From Haloferacaceae archaeon (lineage in GTDB: Archaea > Halobacteriota > Halobacteria > Halobacteriales > Haloferacaceae), in the NCBI GenBank assembly GCA_018609965.1, contig JAHENP010000180.1:1-8677 (forward strand): a stretch of DNA of 8,677 nucleotides, read 5' to 3'. Made by a program: the position numbers and the translations under genes. Positions 1-5,584 of this stretch are shown here, one piece after another. Positions within the stretch are counted from its first letter, which is position 1. Every line of letters starts with the position of its first letter. Below the pieces are notes generated by a model. It searched no databases and was not told the origin of the DNA. It worked only from the letters and a program-made list of their open reading frames with translations.

Positions 1-51
1 AACAAGCGAGACGTAGAAAAAGATACCCCGAAACCCACCGAGAGCAACCAC
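1..51 (-). CDS. Possible N-terminus of a membrane protein, cut by the window edge
   Basis: A GTG at 51-49 opens a minus-strand frame that runs off the left edge with 17 hydrophobic-biased residues (VVALGGFRGIFFYVSLV), which look like the start of a membrane helix. It is in the same frame as the cysteine-rich ORF to its right, which ends at the TGA at 150-148. Between them the frame stays open for 32 codons but without ATG and with a less convincing composition. No TATA-like box lies 25-30 bases upstream of the GTG. A second minus frame here also reads hydrophobic, so the frame choice is uncertain. Only sequence to the left of the window can settle whether this is a gene. Confidence 0.22.
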   Translation of the reverse strand, partial: MVALGGFRGIFFYVSLV

Positions 52-147
52 GCTATCTGTGCTCGACCGAACGAGAGCTGGAGACGGGAACAGACGCCGG
101 GTAGGTGCCTCTTGGGACGCTAGCTCTGGCCATCCCGGCGGTTCACG

Positions 148-747
148 TCACTGGAGCGGGTTGTCGAACCAGTCCGTCTTGTACGTGGCACCGACCTTGA
201 CGATGGTGCCACAGACGGAACAGTCGATCGGTGAACAGACGTTGGCGCAGACATCGCCCCCGCCGATCCCGAGTGAAATCCGAGCCTCTTCGCCGCCGTT
301 CCTCGTCTCGAAGCCGACTTGCCCACAGATCTCGACGGAACCAGCGGGGAGCTTCCCGGGGAGTTTTGTCCCGGCGTCGAGGCAGAAGCCGTCGTACTTC
401 CCGGGTCCGATACCGAAGCTCAGCCCTGCCAGCCCCAGCGTTATCTCCGTGTTTCCACTTGAGAAAACCAGATCCATGAATAACGAACCGCTGACTTCGA
501 CAGCACTCGTCCCGGTGACTTTGAACCCGGCGCTGACAGAAGAACACAGTTCGAATCCCTCAATAGTGGTGCAGCCGAGGTCTCCACCGACGGTGAAGGT
601 GTTGCGGTACTGGCTCTGGAACTCTCGGTCGACGGTGATGGAAGCGTTCCGCTCGCGGTGTGCGCCAGGTTCGGCGATCTCGTAGTACTCGCCCGACGGC
701 GGTCGCGCGTTCTTGCACTCGCCGAAGTAGATGTCCGGGTGGTCTTC
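148..747 (-). CDS. Cysteine-rich beta-type domain ORF with no start codon (probable 3' part of a frameshifted gene)
   Basis: This frame reads about 199 residues from codon 747-745 to the TGA at 150-148. It has typical haloarchaeal G/C-ending codons throughout, so it looks translated along its whole length. The stretch is rich in short Gly, Val, Thr and Ser runs suggesting beta strands. It has nine cysteines, unusual for a haloarchaeal protein, at about residues 11, 59, 68, 122, 141, 167, 171, 176 and 179. The last four form C-x3-C-x4-C-x2-C (CANVCSPIDCSVC), which could bind metal or form disulfides. There is no signal peptide or membrane helix. The frame is open from 777, but the only in-frame ATG is at 477, deep inside the coding signal, and there is no in-frame GTG or TTG. 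It overlaps the end of the membrane-protein gene, and a +1 step at that gene's TGA joins the two. Function not recognised. It could be a frameshifted fusion, a decayed gene or a sequencing indel. Confidence 0.6.
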   Translation of the reverse strand, partial: EDHPDIYFGECKNARPPSGEYYEIAEPGAHRERNASITVDREFQSQYRNTFTVGGDLGCTTIEGFELCSSVSAGFKVTGTSAVEVSGSLFMDLVFSSGNTEITLGLAGLSFGIGPGKYDGFCLDAGTKLPGKLPAGSVEICGQVGFETRNGGEEARISLGIGGGDVCANVCSPIDCSVCGTIVKVGATYKTDWFDNPLQ

Positions 748-1654
748 AGTTGCCGTTCGAACGGCCGGATTGCCTCGTCAGCTCGTCGGTGCGTGTTGAG
801 CCAGATCCCGGCGGGGGGGTCGGTGTGAGTCTCGTTGTGGAGTCGTCACCGTCGAGTCCCGACCGTCGTTCCCCGCGGGTGCGGTACCGTTCGAGCAGGA
901 GCTTGGCGGCTCCGAGACCGCCAGCAGCGACAACGGGCCACACAGCTTGTGCCGTCGACTCGCCGAGAACCGGGGAGAAGACAAATTCGCTCGTGACCAA
1001 CGTCACGAGCAGGTAGATGGCCGACGGGAACAGCCCGAAGATGTAGATCAACATGTAGGTTGCCTGCATGTCGAGCACCATGTACTCTGTCAGTCGTTCG
1101 TACCGGCCGGTGGCGACGTGACACCGATAGAACCGAGCGATCTGTGCGACGACGATAATCGCACCGACGGCGGCGACGACCGGTCGGTCGAACACGGCGA
1201 AGGCGGCGATCAGTTCTGAGGTACTCCCGCCACTTCTCCACCCGATCCCGCCGTCGGTGGCGAGCCCGGACCCGACACCGAGCACACCGATCGCCGTGAG
1301 GAGCGCCGTCGGGACGGCAAACCGGAGGTTCTTCGGGTAGACCGGTGGGACACCCGGGAGCGACAACTGTCTGTCGGCGTCGAACCGCTCGTCGATCCAG
1401 TCGACCGGCCCCGGCAAGAAGAGAGCGCCACGCTCCCGAACCGCCGTCTCCGGTCGTGTGACCAACGCGAGCACACCGTACAACACCCACACCGTCACAA
1501 GTTCGACGAAGATCCAGATCCCGACCACAGTGATTGCGAGATCGAACACGAGAGACGTAACTACGACGAGCACTACTGGGACGGCGAGTACTCCAAAATC
1601 AATCTGCTCGGCGTCCATTTTGTTACCACACAAACGTACCTGATCGTCAGACAT
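746..1654 (-). CDS. Hypothetical multi-pass membrane protein
   Basis: A 302-residue protein with about six hydrophobic stretches, near residues 20-36, 38-65, 112-131, 157-177, 195-222 and 235-253. It is therefore an integral membrane protein. A soluble loop at about 67-111 carries the segment LPGVPPVYPKNLR. The C-terminal 45 residues are hydrophilic, first basic (RYRTRGERR), then Thr/Pro/Gly/Ser rich (TPTPPPGSGS). This resembles an inter-domain linker more than a natural protein end. The layout is loosely reminiscent of uncharacterised haloarchaeal membrane families such as DUF6498, but I cannot assign it. The start is the ATG at 1654-1652; an internal ATG at 1618 (residue 13) is an alternative. 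Neither has a clear TATA-like box, so it may be transcribed with the small gene 66 bases upstream. Its TGA lies inside the reading frame of the cysteine-rich ORF, which may be its missing C-terminal domain. Confidence 0.85.
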   Translation of the reverse strand: MSDDQVRLCGNKMDAEQIDFGVLAVPVVLVVVTSLVFDLAITVVGIWIFVELVTVWVLYGVLALVTRPETAVRERGALFLPGPVDWIDERFDADRQLSLPGVPPVYPKNLRFAVPTALLTAIGVLGVGSGLATDGGIGWRSGGSTSELIAAFAVFDRPVVAAVGAIIVVAQIARFYRCHVATGRYERLTEYMVLDMQATYMLIYIFGLFPSAIYLLVTLVTSEFVFSPVLGESTAQAVWPVVAAGGLGAAKLLLERYRTRGERRSGLDGDDSTTRLTPTPPPGSGSTRTDELTRQSGRSNGN

Positions 1655-1720
1655 GATTGTTTCGACAAGCCGGAACGAGACGAGGAACGACGGCCGCGAG
1701 CAGCCACGGGCGGCCCGGAC

Positions 1721-2047
1721 TCACCACTCCATCTTCCAGGCCGACCGCTCACTGTCACGCGAGGAGACCTGTTCCAACACCGGCATCGTCCCGACAGTCG
1801 TGTCGACCACGCCTTTGAACGCGCCGCGGCCGAAGGAGTCCGGGTAGGGGTACGCGTCGGTGAGACCGACACGCGCGCTCCGGTTGCCGGTGGACTCGAA
1901 GGTATATCCGCCGCCGGGAGCGTCCATCTCGCTGTCTCTGTACGCGTCCCGGTGGGCGTCGTCCAAGAACGCGAGCCGTTCCTCGACGCCGGCGACGCCG
2001 TCTGGCCATGGGATGGCTTTCGCGGCGGCGCGGCCCCCCTTCTCCAT
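1721..2047 (-). CDS. Hypothetical small protein
   Basis: A 108-residue protein starting at the ATG 2047-2045 and ending with TGA at 1723-1721. Codons are strongly G/C-ending and the composition is mixed acidic and basic, so it is very likely real. The N-terminal third (about residues 9-40) is helical-looking and charged (VEERLAFLDDAHRDAYRD). The middle has Gly/Tyr/Phe-rich segments (PGGGYTFES, DAYPYPDSFGRGAF). No catalytic motif, signal peptide, membrane helix or cysteine is visible, and I do not recognise the family. A TATA-like box 26-31 bases upstream suggests a leaderless transcript. The membrane-protein gene lies 66 bases downstream on the same strand and could share the transcript. The gene is divergent from the SRPBCC gene across a 143-base gap. 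Confidence 0.75.
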   Translation of the reverse strand: MEKGGRAAAKAIPWPDGVAGVEERLAFLDDAHRDAYRDSEMDAPGGGYTFESTGNRSARVGLTDAYPYPDSFGRGAFKGVVDTTVGTMPVLEQVSSRDSERSAWKMEW

Positions 2048-2072
2048 CGTCTATTATTACGCTTTCTCTGCA

Positions 2073-2085
2073 CTACTACCTTTCG
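2073..2085 (-). promoter_or_regulatory. Putative archaeal promoter (BRE/TATA-like) for the small protein gene
   Basis: Read on the minus strand, CGAAAGGTAGTAG contains a BRE-like CGAAA 34-38 bases upstream and a TATA-like TAGTAG 26-31 bases upstream of the ATG at 2047. This is the spacing expected for a leaderless haloarchaeal transcript that begins at or next to the start codon. A second A/T-rich stretch (TAATAATAG) lies too close to the ATG to be the TATA box of a leaderless gene. Confidence 0.4.
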
Positions 2086-2160
2086 ACTAGCAGCCGAGCC
2101 AAACGCGGCAGCCGTTCGACGACGAGTGGCCACCCTCCGCGTCCGAGACCGACCGCGTTG

Positions 2161-2166
2161 TTGATA
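2161..2166 (+). promoter_or_regulatory. Putative TATA-like box for the SRPBCC-helicase pair
   Basis: TTGATA lies 25-30 bases upstream of the GTG at 2191, the usual TATA-box distance for a leaderless haloarchaeal gene. It is one of the few A/T-containing patches between 2090 and 2190. It supports choosing GTG 2191 over longer in-frame starts. Confidence 0.35.
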
Positions 2167-2190
2167 CCCGAGGCGACCGTACGGCTGGTA

Positions 2191-2667
2191 GTGAGTGTCA
2201 CGGCGACGGTCGAGATCGATGCCCCGCCGGCGGCGGTGTGGGAGACGCTGACGGCGTTCGGGCGGTACGGCGCCTGGAACCCGTTGATCACCCGGATCGA
2301 GGCGGAGCCAGTCGAGGGTGCGACGGTGCAGGCGGTGATCAACCAGCCGCGGTTCCCGCCCGTGCCGATTCGGGCGACGATCACCCGTGCCGATCCGGAC
2401 CGGGAATTGGCCTGGGAGACACAACTCCCTGGCGGGGGATTGTTGCGGGTGAGTCACGCGTTCCAACTCCGGCCGGTTGCCGGCGGCGACCGCACCGCGT
2501 TCAGTCAGGTGGAACGGCTTGACGGCCCCGTCGGTACCGCGGTTCCGGAGGCGCTCGTGGGCTTCCTCGCGGACGGGTTCGACGAGATGAACGCGGCGCT
2601 GCGCCGGCGGGTCGAGACGGGAGTGCCGGCCAGTGGACCGGGAGAGTCGCCCGACCACAACCCGTAA
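2191..2667 (+). CDS. SRPBCC (START/Bet v1-like) family protein
   Basis: A 158-residue protein of the polyketide-cyclase/START-like fold, which forms a deep hydrophobic pocket for a small ligand. The family hallmark is at the N-terminus: a strand ending in EIDAPPAAVWETL, then FGRYGAWNPLI at about residues 23-33. A strand/turn series follows, with a C-terminal helix at about 116-141 (VPEALVGFLADGFDEMNAALRRR). The length matches single-domain members. The GTG at 2191 places the first strand at the protein start, as in relatives, and has a TATA-like box 25-30 bases upstream. The open frame extends upstream to 2008, but that extension is arginine/serine-rich and runs through the divergent promoter region. 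The ligand is unknown. The helicase gene starts 24 bases downstream, so the two are probably co-transcribed. Any functional link to DNA repair is inference from that spacing only. Confidence 0.87.
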   Translation: MSVTATVEIDAPPAAVWETLTAFGRYGAWNPLITRIEAEPVEGATVQAVINQPRFPPVPIRATITRADPDRELAWETQLPGGGLLRVSHAFQLRPVAGGDRTAFSQVERLDGPVGTAVPEALVGFLADGFDEMNAALRRRVETGVPASGPGESPDHNP

Positions 2668-2691
2668 GCGGGCCGCGACCCTGTTGGTTGT

Positions 2692-5058
2692 GTGGACGAG
2701 ATCGTCGACTGGCTCCGCAATCGGCCGTACTACCAGGGGCAGGTGGCAGACAGTCGCGTTCTCCCTGGTCGGGAGCCGTCGTTCACCGACGTGGCGCTGG
2801 AGTCACGGCTCGCGGACGCGCTCGCGGACCGCGGGATCGACGAGCTGTACGACCACCAGGCGGCCGCAATCGAGGCCGTCCGCGGGGGTGACAACGTCGT
2901 CCTTGCCACCCGGACGGCAAGCGGCAAGAGTCTCGCGTACACGGTGCCGGCGTTCGAGCGAGCGATGGACCACGGCGGGCGGACGTTGTATCTCGGCCCG
3001 CAGAACGCGCTGATCCAGGACCAACTGGAGACGCTCTCCGCGTTGGCCAACGACCTGGGGTTCGGCTCGCGCGTCTCCGTCGACCAGTACACCGGCCGGA
3101 TGAGCGACGGGGAGAAACGCGACGTGCGCGACCGCCGGCCGACCGTCCTGCTGTCGAACCCCGACATGGTCCACTACGCGTTGCTCCCGCACGCCTACCG
3201 GCTGTGGGAGTGGTTCTTCTCCTCGTTGGAGCTGGTGGTGATCGACGAGGTGCACAGCTACCGCGGCGTGTTCGGCAGCCAGGTCGCGCTCACGCTCCGG
3301 CGGCTCCGCCGGCTCTGTGAGCGGTACGACGCCGACCCGCAGTTCGTCTGTTGTTCCGCGACCATCGGGAACCCTGTCGAACACGCCGCCCGGACGGTCG
3401 GCGCCGAGGAGTCGTCGTTCACGCTCGTCGACGAGGACACCTCCGGGCGGGGGCCGCGCCACTGGGTGTTGTGGAACCCGCCGGAGTACTCCGACCGCCA
3501 ACAGGAACGCCAGAGCGGCCGCCGGAAGTCCAGCCACACGGAGACGAAACAGTTGTTCGTCGATCTGCTCGCACAGGGCCACCAGACACTCGCGTTCACT
3601 CGGGCGCGCCAGACCGCCGAACGGTACGCCACCGACAGCGCGGACGAACTCCGACAACGCGGGGAACGCGACCTCGCGAGCGGTGTCGAGGCGTACCAGG
3701 CGGCACTCACCAACGACCGCCGCCGCGACATCGAGGACGGGCTCCACAAAGGCGACGTGCGCGGGGTCTGGTCGACGAACGCGCTCGAACTCGGTGTCGA
3801 CGTGGGCGGGCTCGACGCCGTCTTACTTGACGGCTACCCCGGCACCCGGATGTCGGCGTTCCAACAGGCCGGGCGAGCGGGGCGGGGTGACGACCCGGCG
3901 CTGGTGGTGATGGTGGGCGGCGAGGACCAACTCGACCAGTATCTGATGGCGGAGCCGGACGACTTCTTCGAGGGCGAAGCCGAAGACGCGGTCGCGGACC
4001 CGGACAACGACACCCTGTTGCCGGACCACGTCGCCGCCGCCGCCGCGGAAAACTGGCTGTCACCCGACGACGACCGCCACTTCGGGCCGACGTTCCCCGA
4101 GGTGGTCGGGAAACTGGAGACGGACGGCGTGCTCGCGCGCCGCGACACCGCCCAAGGGACGCGGTGGACACACGCGGGCGAGGAGAGCCCGCACTACTCG
4201 ATGAACCTCCGGACTGTCGAGGACCGCGAGATAAGCCTCCGAGACGCCCGTTCGAACGAGGAGATTGCCTCACTCTCCTTCGGTGACGCGCTCCGGGACG
4301 CCCACCCGGGCGCTGTCTACCACCACCAAGGGACGGACTACGAGGTGACCGATCTGGATCTGGATCGTGACACCGCCAAGCTCCAACCCACCTACGCAGA
4401 CTACTACACCTCCGTACTGACGGACAAGGACGTGACGTTGGGTGAGGAACACGATCGGAAGACGCTGTCCGCACGGCCGGACGTGACCGTGCGGTTCGGC
4501 ACCGTCACCGTCCGCGAGCAGATCACCGGGTTCGAACGGAAAGACGCCTCGACCGGAGAGACGCTGGGCCGGGAGTCGTTGGACCTGCCGGAGACGAGCC
4601 TGGAGACACGGGCGTTCTACTACACCGTTCCCGAGGACCTGGAGGTCGCAATGCGGGCCCACGGCGGCGAGTACGGGTTCAACGGTGGGATTCACGCCGC
4701 CGAACACGGAAGTATCTCGTTGTTGCCGTTGTGGCTGTTGTGTGACCGCGGGGACGTGGGTGGGCTGTCGACCCCGTACCACCCGGAGCTGGACGCACCG
4801 ACGGTGTTCGTCTACGACGGCCACCCGGGCGGGGTCGGGATCACCCGCACCGCGTTCGAGGATGTGGAGGCACTGCTCGGCCAGACAGCACGGATGATCG
4901 CCGGCTGTGACTGCGAGGAGGGGTGTCCCGCCTGCGTCCAGTCGCCCCACTGCGGGAACGCCAACGACCCCCTCTCGAAGCCGGAGGCGGCGACGCTCGC
5001 GGCGGAACTGGCGGGGATCGAGGTGGACGGCGGGATCGCGGCCGGAGACGAACAGTAG
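2692..5058 (+). CDS. DEAD/DEAH-box superfamily 2 helicase with DUF1998 domain (MrfA/YprA/Hrq1-like)
   Basis: A 788-residue ATP-dependent DNA helicase. Visible motifs, in order: a Q-type YDHQ at 53-56, motif I TRTASGKS at 73-80, motif II DEVH at 185-188, motif III SAT at 222-224, motif IV LAFTRARQTAE at 300-310, motif V STNALELGVDVGG at 361-373 and motif VI QQAGRAGRG at 391-399. The C-terminal half has the DUF1998 region ending in C-x-C-x3-C-x2-C (CDCEEGCPAC, Cys 739, 741, 745 and 748) plus Cys754, a zinc-binding signature of MrfA/YprA and Hrq1 relatives. Characterised relatives are 3'-to-5' DNA helicases linked to mitomycin-type or crosslink damage repair. The start is GTG 2692, 24 bases after the SRPBCC gene, with no clear Shine-Dalgarno sequence. 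All motifs are intact. The nuclease partner MrfB known from Bacillus is not in this window. The family is certain; the in vivo role here is inferred. Confidence 0.95.
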   Translation: MDEIVDWLRNRPYYQGQVADSRVLPGREPSFTDVALESRLADALADRGIDELYDHQAAAIEAVRGGDNVVLATRTASGKSLAYTVPAFERAMDHGGRTLYLGPQNALIQDQLETLSALANDLGFGSRVSVDQYTGRMSDGEKRDVRDRRPTVLLSNPDMVHYALLPHAYRLWEWFFSSLELVVIDEVHSYRGVFGSQVALTLRRLRRLCERYDADPQFVCCSATIGNPVEHAARTVGAEESSFTLVDEDTSGRGPRHWVLWNPPEYSDRQQERQSGRRKSSHTETKQLFVDLLAQGHQTLAFTRARQTAERYATDSADELRQRGERDLASGVEAYQAALTNDRRRDIEDGLHKGDVRGVWSTNALELGVDVGGLDAVLLDGYPGTRMSAFQQAGRAGRGDDPALVVMVGGEDQLDQYLMAEPDDFFEGEAEDAVADPDNDTLLPDHVAAAAAENWLSPDDDRHFGPTFPEVVGKLETDGVLARRDTAQGTRWTHAGEESPHYSMNLRTVEDREISLRDARSNEEIASLSFGDALRDAHPGAVYHHQGTDYEVTDLDLDRDTAKLQPTYADYYTSVLTDKDVTLGEEHDRKTLSARPDVTVRFGTVTVREQITGFERKDASTGETLGRESLDLPETSLETRAFYYTVPEDLEVAMRAHGGEYGFNGGIHAAEHGSISLLPLWLLCDRGDVGGLSTPYHPELDAPTVFVYDGHPGGVGITRTAFEDVEALLGQTARMIAGCDCEEGCPACVQSPHCGNANDPLSKPEAATLAAELAGIEVDGGIAAGDEQ

Positions 5059-5097
5059 TTCTCGGATACTCTCGGAGGCTGGTCTCCGTGCGCTCGC

Positions 5098-5496
5098 CTA
5101 CGAGTCGTGCGGGAGCGAGAGCACGGTCGCCTCGCCAGTCAGCACGGTCGTCTCCTCGGTCGCGGCGACGGTGTCGACACGCAGTCGGTCGCCGTCTAGT
5201 TGTTCGACCACCTCTACCTCGGCGGTGACCGTGTCGCCGGGCGCGACGGGTGCCTCGAAGGAGAGTTCCTGGCTGTCGTAGACGACATCACCCGGCAGCG
5301 CCGCCAACGCCGCGCTGACGACGCCCGCGGTGAACATCCCGTGTGCGACACGCCCACCGAACAACCCGTCGGCGGCGTACTCCGCGTCAAGGTGGAGCGG
5401 GTTGTCGTCACCCGTCACCGTGGCGTAGTCGTCGATCGTCGCCTCCGTGACCGTCACCGCCTGCGTGGCGGTGTCTCCGGGTTCTGCGACTGGCAC
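5098..5496 (-). CDS. MaoC-like (R)-specific enoyl-CoA hydratase (PhaJ type)
   Basis: A 132-residue single hot-dog domain of the MaoC/hydratase-2 family, which hydrates trans-2-enoyl-CoA to (R)-3-hydroxyacyl-CoA. The family signature is TGDDNPLHLD at residues 28-37, giving probable catalytic Asp30 and His35. GGRVAHGMF follows at 48-56, and the remaining beta strands end near 128. The length fits single-domain PhaJ enzymes. I chose the GTG at 5496-5494 (then PVAEPGDTA) because it puts the fold at the N-terminus and has a promoter-like GGGGTTTTCC at the standard leaderless distance. The longer open frame to 5598 adds non-family residues and would overlap the divergent gene. It converges with the helicase gene (39-base gap) and is divergent from the hydrolase/CoA ligase pair, suggesting a shared acyl-CoA pathway. 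Related MaoC proteins can act on mesaconyl or other branched acyl-CoAs, so the substrate is open. Confidence 0.92.
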   Translation of the reverse strand: MPVAEPGDTATQAVTVTEATIDDYATVTGDDNPLHLDAEYAADGLFGGRVAHGMFTAGVVSAALAALPGDVVYDSQELSFEAPVAPGDTVTAEVEVVEQLDGDRLRVDTVAATEETTVLTGEATVLSLPHDS

Positions 5497-5520
5497 ACGC
5501 GGCTGTCGGTGCCGACGGGT

Positions 5521-5530
5521 GGAAAACCCC
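5521..5530 (-). promoter_or_regulatory. Putative promoter element for the MaoC-like gene
   Basis: On the minus strand this reads GGGGTTTTCC, at 25-34 bases upstream of the GTG at 5496. The T-run sits in the TATA-box position for a leaderless gene. Its mirror counterpart for the divergent gene lies at exactly the same distance from the other start. Confidence 0.45.
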
Positions 5531-5531
5531 G

Positions 5532-5541
5532 AGGTTAACCT
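5532..5541. repeat. Perfect 10-base palindrome (AGGTTAACCT) between divergent promoters, candidate operator
   Basis: AGGTTAACCT is a perfect palindrome lying between the two promoter-like elements. It is 36 bases from the MaoC-like start and 44 bases from the hydrolase start. A two-fold symmetric site between divergent promoters is a typical place for a dimeric regulator to bind. No regulator gene is encoded nearby, and a 10-base palindrome can arise by chance, so the operator role is inference. Confidence 0.4.
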
Positions 5542-5550
5542 GTGAAGCGG

Positions 5551-5560
5551 GGGGTTGAAG
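5551..5560 (+). promoter_or_regulatory. Putative promoter element for the hydrolase/CoA ligase operon
   Basis: GGGGTTGAAG lies 25-34 bases upstream of the GTG at 5585. It shares GGGGTT with the opposing element at 5521-5530 at the identical distance, forming an AACCCC...GGGGTT inverted pair. The TTG inside it (5555) is an alternative, longer start for the hydrolase, but the mirror placement favours promoter use. Confidence 0.4.
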
Positions 5561-5584
5561 ACGACGGCCGGGCTCCACGCCGGT

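Noticed and set aside
148..477. Taking ATG 477 as the real start of the cysteine-rich protein (109 residues).
   Set aside because: The same frame has equally strong coding character for another 270 bases upstream, so the ATG appears to be an internal methionine. A shorter product from it remains possible.
59..685. A 208-residue plus-strand open frame opposite the cysteine-rich ORF.
   Set aside because: Its composition (Ser/Pro/Arg-rich) and codon use do not fit the organism, while the minus frame does.
1707..1717. CGGGC-g-GCCCG dyad just after the small protein's stop codon, as a terminator.
   Set aside because: The one-base loop cannot form a stable hairpin and there is no T-run, so it fits background GC content.
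2008..2190. An N-terminal extension of the SRPBCC protein.
   Set aside because: The extra residues are Arg/Ser-rich, do not match the fold, and run back through the divergent promoter and start of the minus-strand gene.
1573..2658. A 361-residue minus-strand open frame spanning three other genes.
   Set aside because: It is arginine/proline-rich, unlike a haloarchaeal protein, and overlaps better-supported genes on both strands. It is a by-product of high GC.
2809..2829. An identical 21-base stretch at 2809-2829 (helicase) and 6275-6295 (hydrolase).
   Set aside because: Both encode LADALAD with the organism's preferred codons, so this is codon-bias coincidence and not a dispersed repeat.
3707..4474. 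Long antisense open frames under the helicase gene, including 2803-3747 and 4270-4950.
   Set aside because: The helicase motifs fix the true frame. The antisense translations are Arg/Pro/Ser-rich or valine/arginine-rich shadows without family features.
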